From Portulaca oleracea (taxonomy: Eukaryota > Streptophyta > Magnoliopsida > Caryophyllales > Portulacaceae): a stretch of DNA of 64,000 bases. Made by a program: the position numbers and the translations under genes. Shown here in pieces: positions 22,291 through 32,989 of this stretch. The notes under the pieces are model-generated. The model had not been told where the DNA came from, made no database searches, and saw only the letters and a list, made by a program, of their open reading frames with translations. The stretch lies in contig CM055876.1 of assembly GCA_029582165.1 (NCBI GenBank), positions 25,086,317-25,150,316 on the forward strand, in the 5' to 3' direction. Within the stretch, counting starts at the first letter, position 1. Every line of letters starts with the position of its first letter.

Positions 22291-23845
22291 TGTAGACACC
22301 CAAAAAGTGTCTCGTAATTATTGTAATTATTGTAATTATTTTTATTTTGTCTTTATTTTATTTTGGAAAAAATGCCAAGTGAAATGTAAAAAAAAGAAAG
22401 AAAAAAAATAAACCACAAAAAAAATCAGGCCAATTCCCTTTGGCACGCGACAGCTGGCGAGAGGATAACGCTATCTGGCGGTGCAGATCCGCCCACATAC
22501 ACGCCTCAGCTCACCTCAGGAAACGTGCCCTAATTTGATCCGCGCAGCTGGGTTCCCCAGAAAGCCCAATACTTGGCGGTATTAGGTCTTGTTTCCCCCT
22601 CATTTTTGACCTAAATTCCCAACCCCAATTCCTCCTATAAAAACCCCTCTCATCTCCCATTTCATCCTACACCAAAATCACCCTAGCGTATTGACACTTG
22701 GTGATTTCATCTTCTCTTCTCCCTCTTTATTTCTCTCATTTTTGCATACACTTAATTGGCATTTTTATTTCGTTTATCTCTATCTCTTCTCCATTCATAT
22801 TATCTTGTAACTTGAGTTAACCCTAAACTCGACCTAAATAATATGGATTGTTCGTGAATAAAGGTACGCTTGTATTTAATTATTTTATTTCTTGTATTTA
22901 TTTCTCGCTTTATCATTGCATTCGCATGTAACTAAATAACATTAATCACATTAATTAATACTCCGTTCTACTCTCTTCTTCTCCTCCTCTTCTTCTTTCT
23001 TTTTATTTAACCGGTTTAGTAAAGTCCGTTCGTTGAACGGGCGGATTCGGGAATTTCTATTCCCGAATCCGTAACCTTACCCCCGGATCCGAATCTCGTG
23101 GTTCGCGGTTTGTGGAGTCACTTTTTTTGAGTTTATTAATTCTCGTTCAAAAATTAATTGGCGACTCTCTCCTCTTTTCTTTCTTTTATTTATTTTTCGA
23201 GTTTCATTTTTTCCGGATTTTAGAAAATGGATCGTGAAAATAAAAGTTTTTTTTGGTCCGGATCCCTAAGTTCGGAAGTCGGCTCCGAGGCCGGGACGGA
23301 CCCGACCCACGGCCCGGACCTGACTTCCAGATCGGGACTCCGTTCCCAGATTACTGGCCCACGATACCTGCAGGTATCGTAGTGGATAATAGCCTCGGTC
23401 TCGGGTTCGAATCCCCCGATTTGCAGTTTTCATTTATTTCTTCGGCTTCGTTTTCCTATTTTCTGTTTATCTCGTAGAGTAAATAAAATCTCCAACTAAA
23501 AAATATATATAAAAAAAGGAGAGTTTAATTAAGATCCCTTTTTTTCGGGCCACTGACTCACAATACCTGCAGGTATTGCTACAGTGAATCATCCCGAGCC
23601 CAGTCCCGAGACTCTCTGTTTATTATCCTTTTTCATTTCTTTTTGTTTTTCTTTTATTTTCTGTTCATTTTCTGAATAAATAAAATCCTTAGACTTTAAT
23701 AAAATCTAAAAGAAAAGAGTTTACATAAATTTCAATTTTGATTTATTTAAACGGAAATTCAAGCGAATCTTCTAAAAGAAAAGACACCCCTTTCGACTCA
23801 CCGTTTACCACGAGGACACCAACGGGGATTTTCCCGGGTCCCACA
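22291..23845 (+). repeat. Second LTR of Retand-A (1555 bp)
   Basis: It starts TGTAGACACCC after a polypurine tract and ends GTCCCACA before a primer-binding site, so it serves as 3' LTR for the left unit and 5' LTR for the right one. TATAAAA is at 22636-22642 and AATAAA at 22857-22862. It is very similar to 10348-11939 apart from the replaced block near 22450-22515 and a small indel near 23295, where the left LTR has extra sequence. Confidence 0.9.
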
Positions 23846-24970
23846 AATGGCGACTCCACTGGGGACTTACTTTAAGAGGGTAAAACTTGAAAAACCGGTT
23901 TTTAAAATTTTTGAGTAGAGAAGGAGAATTAATTTTTGTAATTTTTATTATTTAGTTAGGCATCGTGCATACGGACCTCCATCTCGATTTTTATAAATCG
24001 GGATGAACCCAAAGGTACCGTCTAGGTTAACCCAATTTCCCTTTTGGGTAAAGTATATTTTCGAATTCAAGGAATGAACCCCACATTTCGAGAATGTTGC
24101 GAATTGCTTTCCCACTCATGAAGCACTCATAAAATTCTCGGGATTATGAATTCACATTTTCCCCTTAATTTTGCGAGAAACACACAAATCACATTACTAT
24201 GAACTCCATAGAATTTGTGATGAGTGAGAGACATGAGTATGTTAGTTTTAGGCACTCGATCTTAAACCCATGAATGTAGAACCTCGGTTAGGTGCATTAC
24301 CCATTTTGTATGCTACGTGCATTCTTGTTGTGATATATGTGAATTATGTGCTATATGTTTATCTTTTCTTTAGAGTCGGTCCCATAAGGTCTCTTCCCCC
24401 CCCCCCCCCAAACGCCGCTCTAGTTTGGGCAATAGTCGTGCAAAAGTTAAATAAGGCCTAGAGGTCTCTCTTGGGCCCAAATCAAAGAAGTTTGATTAAA
24501 CCCGAGATCTTAGCTTGACTTTGTCCAACCCTTGGCTGTGCTTGGGGTCCTTAAAGTGTATCCGATCACTATTCGAATCTGAGTTCATTAAAGCTTTAAC
24601 GTTGACTCGATCTTATCATGGTCCGATGGACCCTCCCCGTACATAATCTCATCCTAGGATAGAGGTCATCATGCAAGCCCAAAGTTGGGTGAGTCAAAGC
24701 AAAAAAAAAAAAGGGGTCAACATATACGCATGGTCTGCATTAGGTTGTTTCATATAGGTCATTAAGTCATGGCATGCATCGGGTAGGCATGTGTCGGGAG
24801 TTGATGTTGTTCTAATGTGAAATTTCCATACAGGCAAGATAGGACCTAAAGAGTCAAGAGTCAAGTCTTGGGCTAGGGTTGGATCTCGAAGGCTGAAAAG
24901 TTTCTCACCGATCCCGACTGCAACACCGAACCGGAGTTCGTCCACCGACACCGACTCGAATACTTCCTCC
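23846..24970 (+). other. Second copy of PBS and 5' UTR
   Basis: This region repeats 11940-13050 almost base for base: the primer-binding site at 23848-23865, the two short hairpins, the small frame at 24270, and the leader to ACTTCCTCC. There the CACTA element interrupts it. The UTR resumes at 25659. Confidence 0.9.
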
Positions 24971-25374
24971 CACTACAAGAAAAGATGTGCCCAGCCACAC
25001 TTAAAATGGTTGTTAGCCACACATAAAAATGCAGCTAAGACTACTCCCCACACTTAGCTAAGTGAGCTGTTTGAAACTGTGGGGAAAATTTAGCCACACT
25101 TACTATGTGTGGTAAGCACTTACACTATCCACACATGTATGTAAAGCGAATTCATTGATTCGGTGCACTTGTATGTGTGGGTAGTTACACGCCCATATAT
25201 GTGTGGGCAAGCTTACCTCTTTGAAAAGTATAAGCTTAACTTTACTTGCACATATAAGTGTTGTGAACTATTAACCTTTCAAAACCCAATTAATTTTTGA
25301 TGACAATTTACTAATGATTACATTTTTTAATAAATATTTTATTATTTAATGTTAATTTGTATTTTAATGTAAGG

Positions 25375-25442
<68 letters not shown>

Positions 25443-25655
25443 AAGTATAAAATCAGTTGACATTAAAAAAAAAACTTCAAGCTATGTGTGGGGAAGCAAT
25501 TTGAACCGTTCCCCACGCTTACTATATGTGGTCAGCGCTAATAATCACCTACTACACGTATAAGTGTGGGGACATTAAAATTTAGTTCTTTAAGCAGACA
25601 CACTTACTTATGTGTGGGCATATATATGCGGGTAAAGACGTATTTTCTTGTAGTG
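24971..25655. mobile_element. Non-autonomous CACTA element, 685 bp, 3-bp TSD
   Basis: Termini CACTACAAGAAAA and its exact complement TTTTCTTGTAGTG bound the element. The TSD TCC flanks it (24968-24970 and 25656-25658). The uninterrupted sequence CTTCCTCCCAAACC at about 13054-13067 in the first copy is the empty site. Subterminal repeats of the type CCACACTTA...TGTGTGG and a TA microsatellite (25378-25440) fill the interior. No transposase is encoded. Confidence 0.95.
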
Positions 25656-25706
25656 TCCCAAACCTCGATCGTAGACAGTGACATTGTGTCCATTCCTTCT
25701 GATTTC

Positions 25707-26033
25707 ATGGCTGAGATTAACGATCAAGAACAAGAAACCCATGGCCAACCTGTCACGGCGGCGGACCTCTCAGCCTTAGTGCGAGATATCCGTAGCCTGA
25801 TTGATACAAGGGCCAACCAACAAGATCGTAGAATGGAAGGTGCCGTCCAAGCCATTCAAACGATCAATAAAAAGATAGGTATAGGGCAGGATACCCCTGA
25901 TGAAGATGACAGGAGCGTGCACACTGAAAGAACTATGCCCCGGGATGAGTAGTTCATGCCATTCAGGGATAATAGGGTTGATAATCTTCAAAACCTGCTT
26001 AGACAAATCCCTCAATTTAGAGAACATTTTCTG
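25707..26033 (+). pseudogene. Second Retand-A Gag copy, N-terminal fragment
   Basis: It starts with the same MAEINDQEQETHG as the first copy (ATG at 25707). A CAG-to-TAG change puts a stop at about 25950, after MPRDE. Sequence identity with the first gag continues to TTTTCTGGA at 26033 and then ends abruptly. The domain itself has not started, so this encodes no functional Gag. Confidence 0.9.
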
Positions 26034-27127
26034 GAGTAATATATAACAAGGGAAAATAGGCAGTGGGCCGTCGCACCCGAGTCACACAGGGTCTTGCCCG
26101 TGACTTTGTTCTGCCGTGTCAAAGCATCAGCCAAGGCAAGATGGGCAGACGGAGGTCGCGCCCGCTACCCTTTGCTGTCGCGCCTACGACGTATTGCGGA
26201 GAGAATAAAGGTGTTGCGGACAGTCGTTGGTCACGCCCGAGACAAACGCTATCGCACTTGCGACAGAACCAGGTCACGCCCGCGACTAAGAGATTCACGC
26301 CTGCGACGGACGATGAACGAGAGACGATGGAAGCTGGCAGGGATGGGTCGCGCCCGCGACCTGGCGATTTCTGCGGAATTGTGCGCGCGTGCTGCTGGGA
26401 TTAGTTTAGGGTTTTGACTATATTTTTCCTTCTTCTATAAATACCCCATGTAATTCAGCACTCAATTCATTCTTAGTACATTAGTTTTAGGAGTAGGATT
26501 AGAGTTGAATTAGGTTTAATTGCTTTTTTTAATCTTTCTTCAAGTCTTTAATTGTTCTTCAGGCTTTCTTCAATTTCTCTTGCAATTTTGTATCCAACTC
26601 TCTTTCAAGCAATTTCCATTGAAGCTCTTTACAAAGTTTTTCTCTCTCTCTCTCTCTCTCTCTCTGGTTTCCATTGATGCTTGATTTCATGCTTTCAAGT
26701 GCTAACCACCACAAATCCAACTTTTATTGAGGAGGAGGGCTAAGGGTCACAAATTCTACTCTCAAGTGAGGATTTGGAGATTCTTAGTAATCCAATTTAC
26801 AATTTTCTTGTTTGTTCGGGGGAAAATCCTATTGAAGGTTGAGGATTAGAGTGAAGATTAGTCATCGAAGGTATAATTTCTTGTTCCCAATTTCATTGTT
26901 CATTTATTGCTTTCTAATTCCTTTCTTAATTTCATGCTTTCTTGTTTATTGTTATTATGAATCCTCGTCTAGTATAGTTTAATCGCTTTCTTTACATTAT
27001 TTACTGCTTTCCATATTTGAGAAAACCCCAACGCAAACCAATCTCCTTGTCAAGCCTAACACCCATCCCTGTGGATTCGACAACCCTTACTTCCTAAAAA
27101 CCCAAAAATACGCAACCGAACACTGAT
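26034..27127 (+). mobile_element. Fragment of an unrelated retrotransposon LTR
   Basis: This 1.1-kb piece has LTR-like organisation: a GC-rich upstream part with repeated dyads (GGTCGCGCCCGCGACC at 26346-26361 and about seven variants from 26069), a TATA box TATAAATA at 26436-26443, and a long T-rich leader with a CT microsatellite. Its 3' part contains CCCTGTGGATTCGACAACCC, a phrase common near the end of Ty3/gypsy LTRs. It is joined on the left to Retand-A gag and on the right to the copia LTR, with no clear TG/CA ends, so it is probably a rearranged fragment. Confidence 0.55.
26641..26665. repeat. (TC)n microsatellite
   Basis: Twelve to thirteen TC units in the leader part of the LTR fragment. 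Confidence 0.9.
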
Positions 27128-27566
27128 CTGACTCAATTGTTTCGATGACTATGGTGGAGAAAACTGGCACAGTATATATACTGGAAACCTAGATTAAAAA
27201 ACAATAACTATAACAAAAAACCAGCTATCTAGAGATCGGGCTTCGTGAGCGGCGACCCAATAATGCAGATGAAGACCGCCCCTGGCGCTGGCAGCGCCTA
27301 AGAGGGCGCGAGGCACTGCTTCATCTCCATGGCTATTGTGTTGGACACTGGCAGCGTCTGGAGTGACGATGGGCGCGCCTGGAGACTCCTGCTTCGCAAC
27401 TTGAGATGATGATGCCTGATGGTGCCGAGCCGATGCGGGCAGCGTCTCTTCAGTTGTTGTCTCTGACTTTGGCGCTGCTAGCGCCTCAAAGGCGCCTACC
27501 CTTACTTTGCCGATTCTTCCCTAATTCTGGACCGCACCGAGGATCCAATGGGCAACAAATCCAACA
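27128..27566 (-). repeat. Remnant of the copia 5' LTR (439 bp)
   Basis: This aligns with 6245-6679 of the copia 3' LTR from CTGACTCAATTGTTT to the terminal CCAACA. It is followed at once by TTTAT, matching the TSD at 5932-5936. Its dyads are better preserved than in the other LTR: GGCGCTGGCAGCGCC at 27284-27298 and GGCGCTGCTAGCGCC at 27471-27485. The left 300 bp of the LTR are missing. Confidence 0.9.
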
Positions 27567-27691
27567 TTTATGATGGTTTAATGTGTTTAAATATAATTTT
27601 TTAAAAAAATGATTTATGTGAAATTCAAGATGTTAACAACAATCTTGATTCAAAACACTTACCATTTTCATATTATTAAAGTGCGCTTTCT

Positions 27692-28090
27692 CACAATAAG
27701 AAAAATTATTTTGGGCAACAAAAAAAATTTGTTGTCTTGCTCCAACTTTTGTTGCCCTTTAACATGGTGCTACAAAAATAAATTGTCACGATTTGATAAT
27801 TTTATCCTTGAAGCACAAAGTTTGGGCTACAAATTAATAAAAATGGTAAGAAAAGTTAGTTATAGTGGACAACCAAATTTTTTTTGTTGCCTTAGTAACT
27901 TTTGACAACAATTTTTCTTTAAATTGTTGCCCAATCTATATCAACTGCAACAAACAAAGTTTTATAGTCATATATAATATATTTAACCGCAAAATTATTT
28001 AGTTTCCTTATTTAAAATTAATATAATAATAATTTTTTTGTTACCCAAATTACTCTAAACCCATTGCACAAACATATTTTTCTTATTGTG
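27692..28090. mobile_element. Small CACTA-like element, 399 bp, 3-bp TSD
   Basis: Perfect 15-bp inverted termini CACAATAAGAAAAAT / ATTTTTCTTATTGTG are flanked by TCT (27689-27691 and 28091-28093). The 3-bp TSD and CAC...GTG ends suit the CACTA superfamily, although the fourth and fifth bases differ from CACTA. The interior has scattered TTGTTGCC and GGGCAACA motifs in both orientations. The plus-strand frame of 98 codons at 27609 crosses the boundary and is not a gene. Confidence 0.75.
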
Positions 28091-28093
28091 TCT

Positions 28094-29181
28094 ATCCCAT
28101 ACTTCTTCCCATTTCGTAGGTAGTTTCCAAAGGTGGTGAAGAAAAATCACCATTACAAACAATTATAGGGTAGCTGGTAAAAAAATTACTTGAATATTCT
28201 TAATTGAAAATAGTTTTAAGTTTTTCATTCAATATTATGAATAAAATAAGAAAAATAGTAATTAATATATTGTTAAGATTTTAAAAAGTATAAGAAAATA
28301 TGAAATAAGAAAATTTAGTTGAAAATCATACACAAAAGAATGAAAGGGAATAGTGTTTATTATTTATTTATTTTTTTTACTGTTTACAATAATTTTGAAA
28401 CAATAATTTCTCATATAAAACTGTATTAACGATTACAATATAATAGTATTTTCTCTTATAAAGTCAGTGACATAAATTCATAAATAACAAATAATTATAC
28501 ACGGAGTATTTTAAAAAGTTGGTGATGAAAACAAAGTGACGGCATACCATTACAACATACAGAATCAAATTGACGTCACTATATTCATAGGAGCAATTGG
28601 GCATTATTTATAAACAAAACAAGTGTCAATAGGAGATCCAAAAAAAAAAAAAGGTGTCAATAAGTAAAGCCACTTTGAAATTGTAAATTGGGAGACCTGA
28701 CAACTTGCATGAGTATTTGCCATAACTTAACATGTGAGTATTTGTCACTTTCAATTTATCCTCATTTCTAATACATCACTCTAATCTTTAATTTTTAAGA
28801 TTATATTCAAAAATACTATATAAATATATTCGTATAAATTTTCTATTATTATGTATCCAATGATTCTAAGTTTATATCTTAAATGATTATACATCCATAA
28901 ATAAGGATTTCTTTATGATATATTTATTTCAACAGTTAAAATCAATTATAAATAATAGATTTGACTATGATCAATAAGGATTGATCTAGACAATGATAAT
29001 CCCCATTTCACAATAATATATTAATTATGATTACTTTACCAAATATAATTTATCTTATTCATTATTTTGTTCTTACCTTTTCTTCCGTTTATTAAATAAT
29101 TATTGTGTATTTTAAAATTAGAAATGTCATCAAAAGTAATTTTCTTCATTTTCCTACGAATACTTAAAAACACTTATTTTA
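28094..29181. other. AT-rich DNA, no gene seen
   Basis: Mostly AT-rich sequence with no convincing open frame, element termini or RNA gene. CGGAGTATTTTAAAAAG near 28502 resembles half of a Stowaway end but has no partner. Confidence 0.5.
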
Positions 29182-29334
29182 GAATGGAGGTCATGTACAA
29201 CCCTGGAAGAAGTTAGAGATGTAACTTGTAAAGTTCTTCGTGGCCAAAAGGATGGTCAGAAGGTTAAGATAAATAGACGTGCGAACATGTTGGAAGATGA
29301 TAGTCTTGATGATATTGAAGTTGTGATAGACTGA
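29182..29334 (+). pseudogene. Possible terminal exon of an unidentified gene (relic)
   Basis: After an acceptor-like CACTTATTTTAG (ends 29182), an open stretch of about 50 codons includes TLEEVRDVTCKVLRGQKDGQ and KVKINRRANMLEDDSLDDIE, ending at TGA 29332-29334. The composition is unlike the surrounding AT-rich DNA and looks protein-like (charged, amphipathic, acidic C-terminus). I see no preceding exon that I can connect, and I do not recognise the family. It may be a captured or decayed gene fragment, or chance. Confidence 0.3.
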
Positions 29335-30031
29335 ATAAATGTGATTATTGACAATGATATTAGACGTGCGTGTCCTCGATGACCAACCAAACTGAAGTTA
29401 TTGATCTTACATCGTGTTTGAGATGTGAAGGTTCCGTTTGGCGGTGGTGCGCGCGAAAGTTCTTGTTATGTTAATTTTGTTTAGCAGTTTGGTTGTAACT
29501 TTTTTTTTCTTTTGGTGATAATGTTTGCTATTTTGTTTGTGGTTCCTGCATTCTATGAACCTTTAAGCCTTTTAGCTCTCAATAAATGGGAAAAAAATAT
29601 AAATAAAAATAACAGTATAAGACTATAAGTCATAGTAAGGATGAACTACATTTAGCTTGTTTTATGATAATAAAAAACAATACTATTAAGGACTACTCCA
29701 TCCCAATAAGAAGTATTAATGAGAGAGGCATTAATGAGCTGAAAGCATTATTAAGCAGTTTTTTTTTTTTATTAAGGATTACTTCATCCTAATTTAGCTG
29801 TTATTTAATTAATTGTTTTACGATCTTTAATATTTATCTTTATCAAGCAACATTATTGAAAAGCGACATTATTATATTTTTAAGATAATATATATTTATC
29901 ATTACGAATTTGGTGATAATATTTTTATATATTAGAAATTCGTATATATTAAGAAGATAATAGTTAACTTTTTCTAAATCTGACCTACATTTAAATATAA
30001 TAACAGATAAAATTGAAATGACTAAGTAGTA

Positions 30032-30293
30032 CTCTCTCCGTCTCTTTTTAAGTGTCAAAATAACTAATTTTGCAAAACTAATGTTTATTGGAAATAGAGT
30101 AAAAAATTTGTGTATGGACAAATATATCCTTCCACTAATTTCAAGGTAAAGAGAGTAGTAATAAAGAAGAATTTTAAAAGATAAATAAAATTCAAATTCA
30201 TCAATTAAGGTTAATTTGGGTATTTCAATTATTGAAAAAATAAAAAGGATAATGTAGTTAGGAAAATTGACACTTATTAAGGGATGGAGGGAC
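30032..30293. mobile_element. Stowaway-type MITE, 262 bp
   Basis: The left end TA-CTCTCTCCGTCTC and the right end GGGATGGAGGGAC are the Tc1/mariner Stowaway termini with a degenerate right TA. Subterminal AAGTGTCAA and its complement TTGACACTT are symmetrically placed. Interior AT-rich, non-coding. Confidence 0.75.
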
Positions 30294-31157
30294 TCATTGG
30301 AATTCCAACCTTACTTTGGACTACTGTTAACTGGTTTGGTTTCTAGAAGCATTTAATTACATTATCATATACTCCTAGGAATAAAAGTTTAAAAGACGAA
30401 TGTGGCTTTTTTAAATTAAGAAAGGGTGCAATGAATTAAATTAAATAGGGTGATCCTATAAATTTAAAGAAGTGCGTGCATGAAGTGGTCCAACAATGAG
30501 CTGTGATATTCTAAACCCATTCAAAAACACATAAATCTGTACACTATTTATTTGTTTCTTTGTCTAAGTTGACTGGAAGTTTAAGGTAGTCTTTAAATAA
30601 GTAGAAGTTTAAAAAAGGGACATAATCTCCGCGCCATGTGAATAGATTATAAAGGTACCATACTGCATACAATTAATGAAGTTGTGTCATGTAGCAAAGT
30701 TTTAGTGTAGTTTACGCTAATGTTAGGCATGAGGAATGTAGATATAAGTAATCATTTCCTATACATGAAAGCATATGAGGAGATTAATTTTGAGAGATAT
30801 AGAGAAGTCTTAAAAATTGAAAATAAAATAATATCAAATATATGTTTATATTACATCCCCTAAGCTTGAATAAAGTAGTCTAGTAAAGGGTTTTTCTTTT
30901 TGAAATAACAGGGAAAGAGATTATACATATATTGCGGATCTGTCATAAAGTACATAAGGTTAAGCATATCCCAAGGCAAACACTCATCCCTTACTAGAAA
31001 CACCTTGGTCATATTATATGCTGCAAATTTTCCATCCCTCTTAACATGACTCTTCCTATAACGAACTTAACATGTTGTCTTCTCTTCACTCTACCTCCCT
31101 AGGCATTAGCGTCGCAGATTTATTACGAACAAACAAGAAAGGCATGATTCAGAATAT
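30294..31157. other. AT-rich DNA, no gene seen
   Basis: There are no recognisable coding frames here. The right part (about 30880-31157) may belong to the U5 side of the minus-strand LTR discussed at 34219-35027, because its complement reads like a T-rich LTR leader, but this is only inference. Confidence 0.4.
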
Positions 31158-31160
31158 TAA

Positions 31161-31469
31161 GGGCATGTTTGGAGAAAAAAATGGAATGGAATGGGTATGG
31201 AATTAGATATCTAGAGGGTTGGGAATGAAATTTGATTCCAAAATAGAAAGTGTTTGGTGAGAGAAGGGATTGGAATAAGGCAAGGGTTCTAATTCCACCC
31301 TTTTGATACCCCCATATATGGGAGGGTTATAATTCCACCCTTTTGAGGGGAATTAGAAACCTAGGGATTTCCCAATCCCATTTCAGAAATGTTTCACAGA
31401 ACACCAAGAAAACGAATTGGATAACTATCCCACCCTTATTCCATTCCATTTTTCTCTCCAAATATGCCC
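31161..31469. mobile_element. Tourist-type MITE (PIF/Harbinger), 309 bp, TAA TSD
   Basis: Inverted ends GGGCATGTTTGGAGAAAAAA and TTTTTCTCTCCAAATATGCCC (as seen on the plus strand) lie between TAA duplications (31158-31160 and 31470-31472). The interior has mirrored AATGGAATGG/CCATTCCATT and AATTCCACCCTTTTGA repeats, giving a foldback structure. Confidence 0.85.
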
Positions 31470-31584
31470 TAAGACTACCTGAATCCTAACTTGACTGGAG
31501 AATTCGAGGAACCTTAATCCTCCTCTTTCATTAAAATTTGGGATTGGGATCTAACCTAATAAGAAAGGTATTGAACTTTTGAAC

Positions 31585-32215
31585 GGTTGGGTTTGTTGGT
31601 CCAAAATCTATTTTTTAATTAAGCCACTTAATTAGATAAATCGTTAATAATTTATTTACGTGGCTAATTACAATATTTCAAGTGGCTAATTAATTCTTCA
31701 TGTGCAACCTACAATCATAGGCATACAATACTTTCAAGAGTTCTATTGTGTCAAGAAGTTGTATCCCTGAGTGAGTTTGTTGATAAAGACTCCTAATGAA
31801 AGTTATGTACAAGTCTTAGGCTAGATAAAATTCTTAGGGTTATTTTACGGGTTGTACTTCTAGTATAAATAAGGGGTATTATTAACCTATTCATACACAC
31901 TTATAATTCAGAGTTTCTTCACCTCTACCCATCCCTAAGTTGCGAGAGTATTTTGAGAGTTATTATTTTGTCTTCGGATCATTCTCGTTGTGCTATACGC
32001 CGTTTGACATCTCTCTTGTAATATTTCTCCTATACTAGTGGATTATTGCTCCGTTGTCGTCCGTGGTTTTTTCTCGCTTTGGGTTTCCACGTAAATCTTG
32101 TGTCTTTATACTCTCTATTTTAAGTACTGATCTTATCATATTTTTCTCAATTTATACATCCTGATAATTTTTTTCTTCCATTGCAAATACTAGGCTCTTT
32201 ATCTCCATCCTAACA
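31585..32215 (+). repeat. 5' LTR of the deleted copia element
   Basis: About 631 bp ending in CCTAACA. TATAAATA at 31864-31871 is the likely TATA box. The pair to 33590-34218 shows many substitutions, indicating an old insertion. Confidence 0.85.
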
Positions 32216-32217
32216 AG

Positions 32218-32229
32218 TGGTATCAAAGC
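32218..32229 (+). other. Primer-binding site (initiator tRNA-Met type)
   Basis: TGGTATCAAAGC two bases after the LTR matches the usual plant copia PBS (TGGTATCAGAGC) with one substitution. Confidence 0.85.
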
Positions 32230-32257
32230 GAGGTTGAAGTTTATAGCCTAGTTCAGG

Positions 32258-32856
32258 ATGTTGTCTGCAGTTAAGTTTGATATCGAGAAGTTTGACGGTT
32301 TGATCAGTTTCAGTATTTGGAGTGTTCAGATGAAGGCCATTCTTACTCATGATTGAAGAAGGCTTTGGATGGGAAATCCAAAAAGCCTACAAATATGAGT
32401 GACGAAGTTTGGGAGGACCATGATGACAGGGCTCTTACGGCAATCCAGTTATGTCTAGCACCTGAGCTTCTCTGCGAGGTGTTAAACAAAACTACTACTG
32501 CAAAACTCTGGTTGACTTTGGAGTCTCTCTACATGACAAAAAGTCTCGCCAGCAAAATCCGTCTCAAAGAACATTTATATACGTTCTCCATGGCTGAAGG
32601 TACTCCCATTCAAAAACATCTTGATGAATTTATCTCCATTATTATTGATCTAGCAAATTTGGAGGTTACTATTGAAGACGAGGATAAGACTATTTTGTTG
32701 GTCGTCTCTTTGCCCCATTCATGCAAGCACTTTAAAGAGATCATGTTATATTCTAACAATGAAAACCTGTCTTTTGAGGGTGTCAAATCTAATTTGATGT
32801 CTAAGGAAAAATTTGATCTTGAAGTGCATTCTGATAAAGTTGAAGGCTATTGTTAG
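32258..32856 (+). pseudogene. Copia Gag (UBN2 type), early stop
   Basis: The ATG at 32258 gives MLSAVKFDIEKFDG and SIWSVQMKAILTHD, the standard Gag start, and stops at once near 32355. The rest continues in another frame: KKALDGKSKKP, LWLTLESLYMTKSLASKIRL, HLDEFISIIIDL and KHFKEIMLYSNN, which are UBN2 landmarks, ending at 32854-32856. After a further shift the knuckle FRYCRKPGHDVSEC (about 32933-32975) has Phe at the first Cys position. Gag forms the particle; this copy has at least two frame breaks. Confidence 0.85.
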
Positions 32857-32989
32857 AGGTGAAACTACTAATAATGGGAGCTCTAGTAATAATTTCATAT
32901 CTAAGTTTAAAGGGCGTTCCAACAATACCTTTCGCTACTGTCGTAAGCCTGGTCATGATGTATCTGAGTGTTATAAATTAAAAAGGTAG

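Larger units (their letters stand above)
10348..26033 (+). mobile_element. Retand/Tat-lineage Ty3/gypsy complex (Retand-A): LTR-internal-LTR-partial internal
   Basis: Two LTRs of the same family (10348-11939 and 22291-23845) flank an internal region with gag, protease, RT, RNase H, archaeal-type RNase H, integrase, an antisense ORF and a minisatellite, the architecture of the Tat lineage (Ogre, Retand). Beyond the right LTR a second internal region restarts with the same primer-binding site, 5' UTR and gag and breaks at 26033. The element inserted into copia gag. The left candidate TSD is AAAGC (10343-10347), and its right partner has been lost. Confidence 0.85.
5937..27566 (-). mobile_element. 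Tork-like Ty1/copia retrotransposon, minus strand, split by nested insertions
   Basis: The outer 5-bp duplication TTTAT occurs at 5932-5936 and at 27567-27571, directly outside LTR sequence on both sides, so both ends belong to one insertion. On the minus strand the order is 5' LTR remnant (27566-27128), foreign DNA, gag C-terminus (10347), protease, integrase, RT, RNase H (to 6765), polypurine tract and 3' LTR (6679-5937). This is the copia domain order. The gag N-terminus, primer-binding site and 5' part of the 5' LTR are missing and replaced by the Ty3/gypsy complex and another LTR piece. Confidence 0.85.

Noticed and set aside
28502..28520. Stowaway end (CGGAGTATTTT)
   Set aside because: Only a partial single end; no inverted partner within 500 bp.
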